Source: a bacterium
Lineage (GTDB): Bacteria > Vulcanimicrobiota > Xenobia > Xenobiales > JADMJV01
Direction: 5' to 3'
Length of the DNA: 64,000 nt
NCBI GenBank assembly: GCA_018780265.1
Contig: JADMJV010000084.1
Span: forward strand, 42,270 to 106,269
The notes beneath the pieces are model-generated. The model did no database searches, was not told where the DNA came from, and saw only the letters and a list, made by a program, of their open reading frames with translations. Within the stretch, counting starts at the first letter, position 1; the number at the start of each line of letters is the position of its first letter. This document shows, one piece after another, positions 9,361 through 17,015 of this stretch. The position numbers were made by a program, and so were the translations under genes.

Positions 9361-9690
9361 ATGGCGCAAAAGATCATCGAGTTGCTTTTGAATGATTCCG
9401 GTGTCTGTGGTTTATTGGCCGGAACTCTTGAGTCGCGACTTGATTCTCCAAAGCGTCAACAACAGCTGCAGGCGCAGGCGGCCGCCGTCTCGCAGACTGT
9501 TCAGGATAAACCGCGGCGTCGATCGAGGAAGCTAAGTGCTCCGGTGGTGGATTTCTTGCATGCGCGTAGGGATTTGCCAATTCCAGACTTGCTCCGGGAA
9601 GTTAAGGAGCGCTTTGGAGTAACTATCTCCTCGGGCAGTGTATACAAGGCTTGGAAACTCAAGCCGAGCGACCAACAGCGTTCTGCTTGA
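9361..9690 (+). CDS. Small protein with helix-turn-helix-like C-terminus
   Basis: 109 residues from ATG 9361 (MAQKIIELLLNDSGVCGLL). An upstream in-frame TTG at 9262 is less likely because the added segment is Trp/Cys-rich and unconserved-looking. A basic linker (KPRRRSRK) leads to a C-terminal segment (VVDFLHARRDLPIPDLLREV then ERFGVTISSGSVYKAWK) with the spacing of a helix-turn-helix. It is reminiscent of the N-terminal HTH of IS630-type transposases and of small DNA-binding proteins. No transposase catalytic domain follows, so it is either a small regulator or a remnant. The flanks are more AT-rich than the window. Confidence 0.5.
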   Translation: MAQKIIELLLNDSGVCGLLAGTLESRLDSPKRQQQLQAQAAAVSQTVQDKPRRRSRKLSAPVVDFLHARRDLPIPDLLREVKERFGVTISSGSVYKAWKLKPSDQQRSA

Positions 9691-9943
9691 AGGCCTGACA
9701 AGCCTTGAAGTAGTGCTAGAGTGAAACCAGATCGCCTCGAGGCGTGAATTCACACAGCGGTTCGCGCAAATGCGCTCACGTCTGAGTTGCAAACAAATAG
9801 CCAGTCGTCGTCGGTTGATTTGAGAGGAAACATTGGAAGTTCTCGAATCGCGTCCGCGATAAAGGTGTTGGCTGTTGCAAGCCGCTCAGCGTGAGCTTCT
9901 TGAGGGACTGTCCTGCCTCATTCGACGACCTCATGGGGTCAAT
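9691..9943. other. Gene-free spacer
   Basis: This gap of about 250 nt between the HTH-like gene and the bidirectional terminator holds no open frame with a plausible ribosome site. I found no tRNA-like fold or repeat in it. It contains short palindromes such as CGCCTCGAGGCG near 9732 but nothing I can assign. Together with the spacer at 9145-9360 it makes the HTH-like gene an island of low coding density. Confidence 0.6.
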
Positions 9944-9980
9944 AAAAAACGCCCCGGAAAAATTCGCCGGGGCGTTTTTT
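9944..9980. terminator. Bidirectional intrinsic terminator
   Basis: A perfect 14-bp inverted repeat (AAAAAACGCCCCGG and its complement, 9944-9957 and 9967-9980) with a 9-nt loop. It is GC-rich in the inner stem and has A/T runs at both ends, so it can work on either strand. It lies 18 nt beyond the stop of the minus-strand gene 9999-10622, which it most likely terminates. Confidence 0.9.
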
Positions 9981-9998
9981 GGTTGGCTTGCAGTTCCT

Positions 9999-10622
9999 TC
10001 AGTTTTGAAAGAGTTTGAGTTGCCTGGGCTGCTCTAGTTGAGCCAGTGGCTTGGCGGGATTGATCCTGTTTGGCGGGGTGGGCGGAGTTGAGCCGGGACC
10101 GTCGCCTGGTCCGGGAGGATGGTCGTCTGGCTTTTCGTTCAGTTCATTCTGCCACAACTTGATTCGCTGAGCTCCGTGAGTCAGTCCCCGAAAAGCGTGT
10201 GAGACGATGTCCACCGAATAGGCTGTGCCCATCAATTTGGCGCCGAGGGCTGCATACTGGGGGGTGAATAGCATCGCCAGGCCTCCTACCATGCCAGCCA
10301 TGTCCGAGACGACGCGAATCACATCGGCGCCCTTCTCGTACCCTTTGGAGTCGGGATTCTTAAAGGTTTCAATGCAGCGCATCGTATTCATCGCCAGCAG
10401 GGCCCCGCGCACCACGGGCACGATGGTGTTGGCCGTCACCAGAGTTACATCGGGGCTCACTCCGTCTAAAATAGGCGGAACCAGAGCTCCGGCCGCCAAT
10501 CGCATGGCCAGGGCGGGGTCGTTTTTGGCGGCCTCAGCCACCTCGCGGGCCAGGAAGATGCCGGTTCGAGCCAGAGGCTTGAAGATTTGACCAGAATTAA
10601 ACGGCTTGACGTTGTTGCTCAT
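9999..10622 (-). CDS. Helical hydrophobic protein, unknown family
   Basis: 207 residues starting MSNNVKPFNSGQIF. A strong AGGAGG (plus-strand complement at 10631-10636) lies 8 nt upstream of the ATG. Residues 25-150 are long hydrophobic or amphipathic helices rich in Ala, Gly and Met (VVSDMAGMVGGLAMLFTPQY), and the last 50 residues are Pro/Gly-rich and disordered (HPPGPGDGPGSTPPTPP). No signal peptide. The helical part recalls the C-terminal helices of the proteins at 49959-51122 and 51828-53756 in composition and spacing, but I cannot prove homology by eye. It ends at a strong terminator and is monocistronic. Function unknown. Confidence 0.75.
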   Translation of the reverse strand: MSNNVKPFNSGQIFKPLARTGIFLAREVAEAAKNDPALAMRLAAGALVPPILDGVSPDVTLVTANTIVPVVRGALLAMNTMRCIETFKNPDSKGYEKGADVIRVVSDMAGMVGGLAMLFTPQYAALGAKLMGTAYSVDIVSHAFRGLTHGAQRIKLWQNELNEKPDDHPPGPGDGPGSTPPTPPNRINPAKPLAQLEQPRQLKLFQN

Positions 10623-10758
10623 GTTGGTTGGTCCTCCTGTGTTGGCCTTATGGCTCTTTACACTTATCAGGGTAGGCGATTGCCACGGGAAAGTCGTAAC
10701 ATCGAAATGAACATGTCGATAGCCGCTTGCAGGTGGTGGATATTTTTGGGGCGGGCCC

Positions 10759-11526
10759 TCAGTCTAGCTGAATTCGTTTTCGCCGCATGGAAAGGACGAA
10801 TAACACCAGCAGTATGCTGACGGCCACTCCCAAGGCGGCCAGGCTGGAGCGGGAAAGACCTGTGAGGGGCTGGGCGGGGGGCAGCGGGGGGCCTATTACC
10901 AGATTGTCCTCCTTCAGTCCGGCTGGGGTCAAATAAGGGGAAAACGGCGCCAGTCCAGATCCCAGGTGGGCCGCCCCCGGACAGTAGGCTACATAGCTTT
11001 TTCCGGCTTCCAGAGGGTGATATTGAATGGCATCCCCGCAACTGCATCGCAATTCATTGACTAGAGACTGGGGATACTGGCCCAGTCTCGCCTTCTCTTG
11101 CTCCAGTTTCACTCCCAGTTGAACCAGCGTTCGTCGGCAGATGGATGGGTCGGCCAGACGGGAGAAGGGCGTCTCGCTGCCTCGATCTCCGCTCAGCACG
11201 ATGTAGTCTGGGGGCTTCAGGTTGTGACTCGGGTAGCTGCAGATCAGAACCGCCCTCTCGGGGTCGTGGCGAATGACCGAATAGCGGGCGTAAGTGGCCC
11301 CTCCCGCCGGACATGCAGGCAATTGGGAAAGGTAGCGCGGGACCAGATCTTGGAGTTTGTCGGGATAGTGATTCTGGTGATCCTTGCCATATTTGGCCAG
11401 GCTTCTCAGTAAAAGCTGAAGATTGTCACTGCATTTCTGTTCATCGCCAGGACCTTGAGTCCAGGCGGACGCCGCTAGAAACAACAGGCACACCAGAAGA
11501 ATAAAGATAAGTCGTCGGCCCACCAC
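10759..11526 (-). CDS. Membrane-anchored protein with two pseudopilin-like Cys modules
   Basis: 255 residues from GTG 11526; an upstream TTG at 11565 overlaps the divergent gene and has no ribosome site. The N-terminus is a hydrophobic signal or anchor (RRLIFILLVCLLFLAASAWT). The extracytoplasmic part begins with a C...NLxxLxxxLxxYxxDxxxxYPdxLxxLxPrYLxxxPxCPaGG pattern (residues about 30-75), which resembles the mature C-terminal part of type II or IV pseudopilins. A second, diverged copy follows (CRRTLVQLGVKLEQEK, then GQYPQSLVNELRC). A C-terminal transmembrane helix with a basic tail (VLFVLSMRRKRIQ) re-anchors it. It lacks the prepilin cleavage motif, so it is not a normal pilin. Confidence 0.7.
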   Translation of the reverse strand: MVGRRLIFILLVCLLFLAASAWTQGPGDEQKCSDNLQLLLRSLAKYGKDHQNHYPDKLQDLVPRYLSQLPACPAGGATYARYSVIRHDPERAVLICSYPSHNLKPPDYIVLSGDRGSETPFSRLADPSICRRTLVQLGVKLEQEKARLGQYPQSLVNELRCSCGDAIQYHPLEAGKSYVAYCPGAAHLGSGLAPFSPYLTPAGLKEDNLVIGPPLPPAQPLTGLSRSSLAALGVAVSILLVLFVLSMRRKRIQLD

Positions 11527-11569
11527 CTCGGCTCTTTTGCCTTTCTTGTCGCGAACCCCTGGCAAAGAA

Positions 11570-12517
11570 ATGAAAAGGGAAATTCAACCCGTTGTCCCAA
11601 ACCCTGACCGGATGCTTGAGCCTGGAAGCAAAGTCGCCCTGGTCTGCCCATGCGGTCCGCCTCACCTGGCCAAAGCTCGCCAGGGGATGGACATCCTCCG
11701 CTCCTGGGGCCTGCGGCCCGTAGCCGGCCCTCTTTTTTTGCGCTACCTGGAAGGCAAGGCCGACCCGTCGGAACTTAGTTTTCTGGCGGCATCGGACGAC
11801 TTTCGGTGGGCCGAACTGGAGTGGGCTCTTGGCGGAGAATGTTCGGCCTGCTGGATTGTAAGGGGGGGGTATGGGTTAGCGCGATTGCTGTCCCGTTTGG
11901 ACGACCGGCTTGCAGATCGACCGGTTTTTGGCTTTTCGGACGCTACCGTTCTTCTTCACGCGCTGCACCGGCGAGGTTGGCAAGATCTCGTTCACTGTGC
12001 CAATTTACAGACCTTGCCTACGCTGGCGGTCGACGCCCTGGAAGCCACTCGACAATGGGTGGTGGCGGGGCAAGTCAGAAACCTCAGCGGAACAAGTTTG
12101 AGTTCGGGCCGGGCAGCGGGTCCGCTGTGGGGGGGGAATCTCTGCGTTCTGGCCAGTTTGTGTGGTACTCCGGAAGCATTGCAACCAGGCCGCAAAATTC
12201 TCTTTCTGGAGGATGTCAACGAAGCACCTTACCGCGTTGACCGGCTGCTGACTCAACTCTACGACAGCGGAGCTTTTGAGGGCCTTTCCGGGGTGGCTCT
12301 GGGAAAATTCACGGGCTGCGGCGATTTGAGGGTCCTCTGGGAGCACTGGACCAGGCGCTGGCAGGTGCCCGTAGTGTGCGACCTGCCCTTTGGTCACTGC
12401 GAAGAAAACTATCCGCTCCTACTGGGGGCCTGGGCTCGCCTCGGTCAAAACCAAATTTCTTGGGTGGCCAGATCGATGCGTTCGGGTTCCGGGGCGGGCT
12501 CCAGGTCTTCGTCCTGA
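11570..12517 (+). CDS. LD-carboxypeptidase family protein (S66)
   Basis: 315 residues. The S66 catalytic arrangement is visible: nucleophile Ser in FGFSDATVLLHAL, Glu in ILFLEDVNEAPYRVDRLL and His in LPFGHCEENYPLL. The N-terminal VALVCPCGPP and WIVRGGYGLARLL segments also match. The family removes the terminal D-alanine from murein tetrapeptides (LdcA) or cleaves microcin-type conjugates (MccF); which applies here is unknown. ATG 11570 gives MKREIQPVVPNPD, and a longer frame from 11537 overlaps the divergent gene. No signal peptide, so a cytoplasmic recycling role is likely. It overlaps the convergent glycosidase gene by 73 nt at the 3' ends. Confidence 0.9.
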   Translation: MKREIQPVVPNPDRMLEPGSKVALVCPCGPPHLAKARQGMDILRSWGLRPVAGPLFLRYLEGKADPSELSFLAASDDFRWAELEWALGGECSACWIVRGGYGLARLLSRLDDRLADRPVFGFSDATVLLHALHRRGWQDLVHCANLQTLPTLAVDALEATRQWVVAGQVRNLSGTSLSSGRAAGPLWGGNLCVLASLCGTPEALQPGRKILFLEDVNEAPYRVDRLLTQLYDSGAFEGLSGVALGKFTGCGDLRVLWEHWTRRWQVPVVCDLPFGHCEENYPLLLGAWARLGQNQISWVARSMRSGSGAGSRSSS

Positions 12518-13386
12518 ATCGGTTGGGACCAGGCCTCTTCGGCCTGCTCCGCCTCCAGTTCTACTTCGGCGGGAATCGGGTCACCGGGACGCACTGTCAC
12601 CAGCAATACGTTGGTAAGCCGTCGACCGGGTCGACTGACAAAACGTCCTCGGGCATACATGGCCGTCGAACTGCCACCGTCCAGATTGAGGGCGTTTTCG
12701 GCGCCCAATGAGCGCATAACGCGGGCGAAGCGGCCCAAGGTGATGCCGTGATTGACGGTTACTAACAACAATTTTCCGCTGCTGGTGGTCGCAATGCCGG
12801 CTCGAGAGGCCTGGCGGAAGAGTCCGGGATCGCGAAATCCTTCGGAACGAGGATTCAGGGCAATCTGACCCTGGCGGACCAGAGTGGGTCCGCTGGACAC
12901 GGCAAACTCGCTGTCTCTCCAATTGTGGCCGCCACCGTAGTGACCGGCGGTGTCCATCCATCTGGGCTGATTGACCTCGTCCAGGGCCAGCGTGTGGCCC
13001 ACGCTGCCCATTTCGACCAGGCGACCATCGCGAACCAGGTTGCAAATGATCGTGCCGGTGGCGGTGTCAAAAAAAGTACCGGTAATCGCGGCGATGGGCT
13101 TGGTCTCGCGCACGAAAGACCCAAAGGTGCGATAGCGAGCCCCTAAGTCGCGAGCGCGCATCGCTCTCAGCCGGACATGGGGATTGTTGAGGTCGACCTC
13201 GACCACGTGGCAATAAACGCCCGAGATTTTCATTTTGCGGTATTGAACAGCCTGAATGGCCGAGGCTCTTCGGATTTGTGGGGTGGCCGGGGAGCCTACC
13301 AACAGAGACGGATGGGCCTGTGCTGAAGACAGGCCTAAAGGAAGACTGAGGGATAGTGCCAGGGCTAAACGTAAAGGCGTCGACAT
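12445..13386 (-). CDS. Secreted phosphodiester glycosidase family protein (NAGPA/DUF2233-like)
   Basis: 313 residues from ATG 13386, with a signal peptide (LRLALALSLSLPLGLSSAQA). The core contains ITGTFFDTATG, GHYGGGHNWRD, FAVSSGPTLVRQG and the hallmark NLDGGSSTAMYARG, all typical of the phosphodiester glycosidase (NAGPA C-terminal-like) fold that cleaves GlcNAc-1-phosphodiester or related bonds on cell-wall glycans and exopolysaccharide. The C-terminal 45 residues are acidic and Pro-rich. A TTG at 13416 in the same frame is an alternative start. The gene lies just behind 13424-13915 on the same strand and overlaps the LD-carboxypeptidase tail; both neighbours could act on peptidoglycan-derived material. 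Confidence 0.88.
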   Translation of the reverse strand: MSTPLRLALALSLSLPLGLSSAQAHPSLLVGSPATPQIRRASAIQAVQYRKMKISGVYCHVVEVDLNNPHVRLRAMRARDLGARYRTFGSFVRETKPIAAITGTFFDTATGTIICNLVRDGRLVEMGSVGHTLALDEVNQPRWMDTAGHYGGGHNWRDSEFAVSSGPTLVRQGQIALNPRSEGFRDPGLFRQASRAGIATTSSGKLLLVTVNHGITLGRFARVMRSLGAENALNLDGGSSTAMYARGRFVSRPGRRLTNVLLVTVRPGDPIPAEVELEAEQAEEAWSQPIQDEDLEPAPEPERIDLATQEIWF

Positions 13387-13423
13387 GGCAGATAGATGTT
13401 CGAACACATGTTTCAATTTCCTG

Positions 13424-13915
13424 TTATCCGGGTAGCCCCTGTTGGAAAATTTCCAGGCCGGACCTCAATATGGACCGCAAATTGCGGATCTCGCTCTGGC
13501 TCAGGTCGATTTCGTAGAGCTCTTGGGATTGGGTCAAGCCGGGCATATTGCAGCCCCAAAACAGTTCGTCGTGGAGGGAGATAAATTGTTCGTCGTAACC
13601 CAGATAATGGTCGGCCTTCTTCAGGCTGGTAGCCACGTCTCCAAAAAAATTCCAGACTCGGTAGAGCAAATTGGCTTCGGGCAGGCGCATGGATCGACTG
13701 CTAACCCAACTCTGAATGACTCCCAACTCCAGAGTTTCCATAGGGTCCTGGAGCTTGAGGTAGCGTTTTTTTGCCAGCGCCTCGGCCTCGGCTCGACTGG
13801 CAGCCACGATGATCCTTTGGTCCGGTGTCAACACCAGTCCGTCGTCGTCGTTGCTAAAGTAGAGCAGGTAGAGCGTTCCCTTGTTCCAGCTGATCGGTAA
13901 AATGAAGTATTCCAT
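13424..13915 (-). CDS. Hypothetical protein
   Basis: 163 residues, soluble. It starts MEYFILPISWNKGTLYLLYF and has an alpha/beta pattern with an Ala/Glu-rich helix (AASRAEAEALAKKRY). The Trp/Phe-rich middle (LLYRVWNFFGDVATSLKKADHYL) and the Asp-rich C-terminus suggest a compact cytoplasmic domain resembling small immunity-like or accessory proteins, but I see no diagnostic motif. It is divergent from thrC and 37 nt upstream of the glycosidase gene on the same strand. Function unknown. Confidence 0.7.
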   Translation of the reverse strand: MEYFILPISWNKGTLYLLYFSNDDDGLVLTPDQRIIVAASRAEAEALAKKRYLKLQDPMETLELGVIQSWVSSRSMRLPEANLLYRVWNFFGDVATSLKKADHYLGYDEQFISLHDELFWGCNMPGLTQSQELYEIDLSQSEIRNLRSILRSGLEIFQQGLPG

Positions 13916-13971
13916 AGGGCGCCCGGCGGCTTCGCCAGGAGCCCAAAGGTTCCTCGCGGAAGGGCGGACCC

Positions 13972-15324
13972 ATGCAGTACAGGTCCACGAGGGGATTGTC
14001 TGATCTCGTTGGTTTTCAGGATGCCGCTCTGGCGGGATTGGCCAGCGACGGCGGATTGTTTGTTCCAGAAGTCATTCCTCGGCTGGATCTGGAAGCTCTG
14101 GAAGGACTATCGTATCCCGAAGTCGCCTGGCGGGTGATGTCTCCTTTTTGCGACATCCCTACCCGCGATCTGCAATCCTTGTGTTTCTCCGCCTACGGCC
14201 CGGAATATGGAGGCGAAGTGGCGCCTCTGAGAGCCGACCCCTGGGGCCACGTGCTCGAGTTGTTTCACGGCCCAACCTATTCGTTCAAGGATGTCGCGCT
14301 GCAATTTTTAGGGCGCCTGCTTAACTACATCCTGGAGAAGCGCCAGGACCACTGTAATTTGCTGGTGGCCACCAGCGGAGACACCGGGTCGGCCGCTCTG
14401 CGTTCGGTCGTGGGCTGTTCAAGATTGCGGGCCGTGGTCATGTTTCCCAAAGGACGGGTCAGCCCACTTCAAGAGCTTCAAATGACAACCATGGGCTACC
14501 CAAACACGCATTGCCTGGAGATCGATGGCACCTTTGATGACTGCCAGGCCATACTAAAGCAGTTGAATCGGGATGCGGATTGGAAGCGGCAGCACAGATT
14601 GGGAGCCGTAAACTCAGTCAACTGGGCTCGCCTTTTGGCTCAGTCCGTGTACTATGTGTGGACCTGGCTACAATTGGGGCAACCTCTTCAAGTTGTGGTC
14701 CCCACGGGCAATTTTGGCAACTTCCTGTCGGCCTGGTTGGCTCACCGTATGGGAGTTCCCACTCGCAGACTGGCCCTGGCCACCAACGAGAACGACATCG
14801 TGCATCGCTACTTCCAAACCCGTCGCTACGCGCGCGGGGGGGTTCACCAAACGCTGGCTCCGGCTATGGATATTCAGGTCGCCTCCAATTTGGAGCGTTT
14901 CTTCTACTTGGCCGGAGGGGGTCATCAGGTCACGGATTGGATGGCTCAGTTTGAACAGTCTGGCAGCCTGGATACCCCACTTTTGGATGTCGGAGGTCCT
15001 GAAATTGTTTCGGGTAGCGCCAATCGAGGCCAGATTTTGCAGGCCATTCGCCAATATTTTCAAGAGACGGGCACGGTGCTGTGTCCGCACACTGCAGTAG
15101 CCTGGTACGTGTCCAGGCAATTGCCGCCCATCGGCCCAGGGGTATTGGTGGCCACCGCTCACCCGGGCAAGTTTCCCGAGGCGGTGGGTGAGGCTCTTGG
15201 CATAAACTACCCTGGTCATCCCGGCCTGGAGGCCCTGCGCGACCGACCGCGACAGGTGGTGGCCCTACCCGCTCAACCTGAGGCGGTACGCCGATGGATG
15301 GAAGGTCTCACAAGTCTTGGGTAG
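13972..15324 (+). CDS. thrC: Threonine synthase
   Basis: 450 residues, PLP-dependent, converting O-phosphohomoserine to threonine. The N-terminal YRSTRG...ALAGLASDGGLFVP is the classic ThrC opening. The PLP lysine lies in HGPTYSFKDVALQFLGRLL, and the phosphate-binding ATSGDTGSAALRSV and VPTGNFGNFLSAW loops are intact. The length and the insertions match the longer (yeast/E. coli-like) ThrC class. GGAAGGGCGG precedes ATG 13972. The HD-hydrolase gene follows after 13 nt, so the two are probably co-transcribed. No homoserine pathway genes are adjacent. Confidence 0.96.
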   Translation: MQYRSTRGLSDLVGFQDAALAGLASDGGLFVPEVIPRLDLEALEGLSYPEVAWRVMSPFCDIPTRDLQSLCFSAYGPEYGGEVAPLRADPWGHVLELFHGPTYSFKDVALQFLGRLLNYILEKRQDHCNLLVATSGDTGSAALRSVVGCSRLRAVVMFPKGRVSPLQELQMTTMGYPNTHCLEIDGTFDDCQAILKQLNRDADWKRQHRLGAVNSVNWARLLAQSVYYVWTWLQLGQPLQVVVPTGNFGNFLSAWLAHRMGVPTRRLALATNENDIVHRYFQTRRYARGGVHQTLAPAMDIQVASNLERFFYLAGGGHQVTDWMAQFEQSGSLDTPLLDVGGPEIVSGSANRGQILQAIRQYFQETGTVLCPHTAVAWYVSRQLPPIGPGVLVATAHPGKFPEAVGEALGINYPGHPGLEALRDRPRQVVALPAQPEAVRRWMEGLTSLG

Positions 15325-15337
15325 AACGTTGGCCAGC

Positions 15338-16522
15338 ATGTCCGAGTCTATGACTCCCAGCCCAGACTCCGTAGTCTCGCAGTGGCTCGCTAACCTCAGT
15401 CCAGACCAAAAGGACTTGTTTTGCGGTGAAGATGCTGTGCGCAGCTTCAGTGCTCGATTGGCTGTGGGACTTGGCGAAGAAATTGCCGATGCTGAAGTCG
15501 TGGCCGTTTTAGGTCCTCAGGCGGTTCCTTTCTTTCGCTACGCGCAGCGTTCATTGCACGGTTTTGTGCGACGGACCACCGGTGAACCGGCCTTTTGTCA
15601 CTCGGCCGATATCGCTTTGAGGGCGCTGGACCTGGGCTACTCGGCTCGAATTGTGCAGGCAGCCCTGCTCCATGACACCGTTGAGGATCGCAGCAAGTCG
15701 CTGGAGCAAGTTCTTGCACACCTGGCCGAGATCGAGTCCCTTTTTGGCTGGGAGATGGCCCAAGATGTTCGCCATTCCACCAATGTATACAGTGTGATTC
15801 TGCGCAATTTGGACAGCAAGGTCTCCCACGATCTCTCCTTTGACGACAGCGCCAAGCCAGCACTACTGAAGGGTATTGACGATGTGCGTCGGGAAATGCC
15901 CGAGGATCTGCGACACAAGTTCCGCCACGAATTTTCTCAATTGCTCGACTACTTCGTCCATCACGTCGATCTCAGCGAGGGGGCCCGAAAAGCTCGGGTT
16001 GACCGAAAGTATACGGCCGTCTCGGAGCTTCGACTGCGCTCCTATCAGTTGTTTGTGGAGGACATTCACACCGATGCACGCTACCGGCACGGCCTGGGCA
16101 AGGGGTTCCACGATGTGACCCTGGTGGTGAAATCATTAGACTTGATCGATAACCTGCGCACCTCGGAAGTGGCTAATTTTGCCTCCCTGGAGCGCATCCT
16201 TCTCAAGGCGGAAACGTTTCTGGACTGCACATTTTTTTTGCACGATGAAGTCCGGGCCATGTCCCACGTTTCCACCAGCCTGATCCAGTTGTACGACTAC
16301 CTGAAATACCACCTTGTGGAGCAGCTTCTAGAACGCAAGCGCGCCTTGATCTTCCTGGCCGACACTCGCTTTGCTTTCCTGGCCGACTACCTGATGCGCG
16401 AGGTGGTCCGACTCCAGGCTAAATATAAAGTCCACGGCAATCCCTTGACCGAGTTGGTCGATCTGCGTCAGGTGTTACGCGGTCACAACCTGGCAGTCGA
16501 TTCGCGGGCTACTCGTCGCTGA
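15338..16522 (+). CDS. HD-domain protein resembling the SpoT/RelA hydrolase half
   Basis: 394 residues. The metal-binding HD elements of (p)ppGpp hydrolases are recognisable: His88 in FCHSADIALRALDLGYSARI, the pair His112-Asp113 in AALLHDTVED, and Asp in KSLDLIDNLRT (the counterpart of K-x-AD-R-x-HN-x-RT). There is no synthetase, TGS or ACT domain, so this is a standalone hydrolase-like protein. The C-terminal half is helical and unassigned. Whether it degrades ppGpp is inference. ATG 15338 is chosen over TTG 15317, which overlaps thrC. It probably follows thrC in an operon, and its end overlaps the convergent TerB-like gene by 14 nt. Confidence 0.82.
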   Translation: MSESMTPSPDSVVSQWLANLSPDQKDLFCGEDAVRSFSARLAVGLGEEIADAEVVAVLGPQAVPFFRYAQRSLHGFVRRTTGEPAFCHSADIALRALDLGYSARIVQAALLHDTVEDRSKSLEQVLAHLAEIESLFGWEMAQDVRHSTNVYSVILRNLDSKVSHDLSFDDSAKPALLKGIDDVRREMPEDLRHKFRHEFSQLLDYFVHHVDLSEGARKARVDRKYTAVSELRLRSYQLFVEDIHTDARYRHGLGKGFHDVTLVVKSLDLIDNLRTSEVANFASLERILLKAETFLDCTFFLHDEVRAMSHVSTSLIQLYDYLKYHLVEQLLERKRALIFLADTRFAFLADYLMREVVRLQAKYKVHGNPLTELVDLRQVLRGHNLAVDSRATRR

Positions 16523-16859
16523 CTTCCTGACGCAGCCGATCGACGGTCTCTTCGTCAAGTTCTAGGCGCTGTGCTATGCGCTCCAGTAGATCGAACTCCT
16601 CTGCTTCCAGTACGCCGTCTGAAAAGACCATACGCAGGACGTCTCGCATCACCGCTTCGCGGGGGTGACCATTGGGAATCGAGTCGAGTAGATTTCCTAC
16701 GACCAGGGGCGGTGCCGTCAGTACAGACTCGACTTCTTCTTTGGCGATGCCGGTCGCGGTCAGAATTTGACGTAGCAAAATGGCTTCCGATGGGTCGAGA
16801 TGGTTGTCAACCCAGGCCGTAGCCACCAGCAGTTGTAAGTTGGGTGAAAGCTTATCCAT
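16509..16859 (-). CDS. TerB-like helical protein
   Basis: 116 residues. The composition and spacing fit the TerB/DjlA-like fold: an N-terminal helix LLVATAWVDNHLDPSEAILL, with the A-x-x-D-x-x-x-x-x-x-E pattern, and a second similar unit MRMVFSDGVLEAEEFDLLER written here approximately (residues about 77-97). The family binds metal through acidic residues at these positions and occurs next to stress and envelope systems. I start it at ATG 16859 (MDKLSPNLQLLVATAW). The frame continues far upstream but only as a shadow of the Gly-rich gene. The molecular role in this organism is unknown. Confidence 0.78.
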   Translation of the reverse strand: MDKLSPNLQLLVATAWVDNHLDPSEAILLRQILTATGIAKEEVESVLTAPPLVVGNLLDSIPNGHPREAVMRDVLRMVFSDGVLEAEEFDLLERIAQRLELDEETVDRLRQEVSDE

Positions 16860-16885
16860 GAATGGCGTTTCGGCACCCTTCCCTG

Positions 16886-16923
16886 CGCCTCCCCCTAACC
16901 AATTGGGTAGGGCTGGGGAGGCG
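16886..16923. repeat. Long hairpin between divergent genes
   Basis: CGCCTCCCC at 16886-16894 pairs perfectly with GGGGAGGCG at 16915-16923. Inside, CTAACC and GGGTAG add five more pairs around an AATT loop. No U-tract follows, so it is not an intrinsic terminator. It lies between the TerB-like start (16859) and the Gly-rich gene start (17016). It could be a 5' leader structure or an operator. Confidence 0.6.
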
Positions 16924-17015
16924 GTAACATGTTGGCAACTCCCCAGAGCGCTTCGGCAAACTCCATGGAATAGATTATAGACACACACATCCAAGCTAAG
17001 GACACATACATACAG

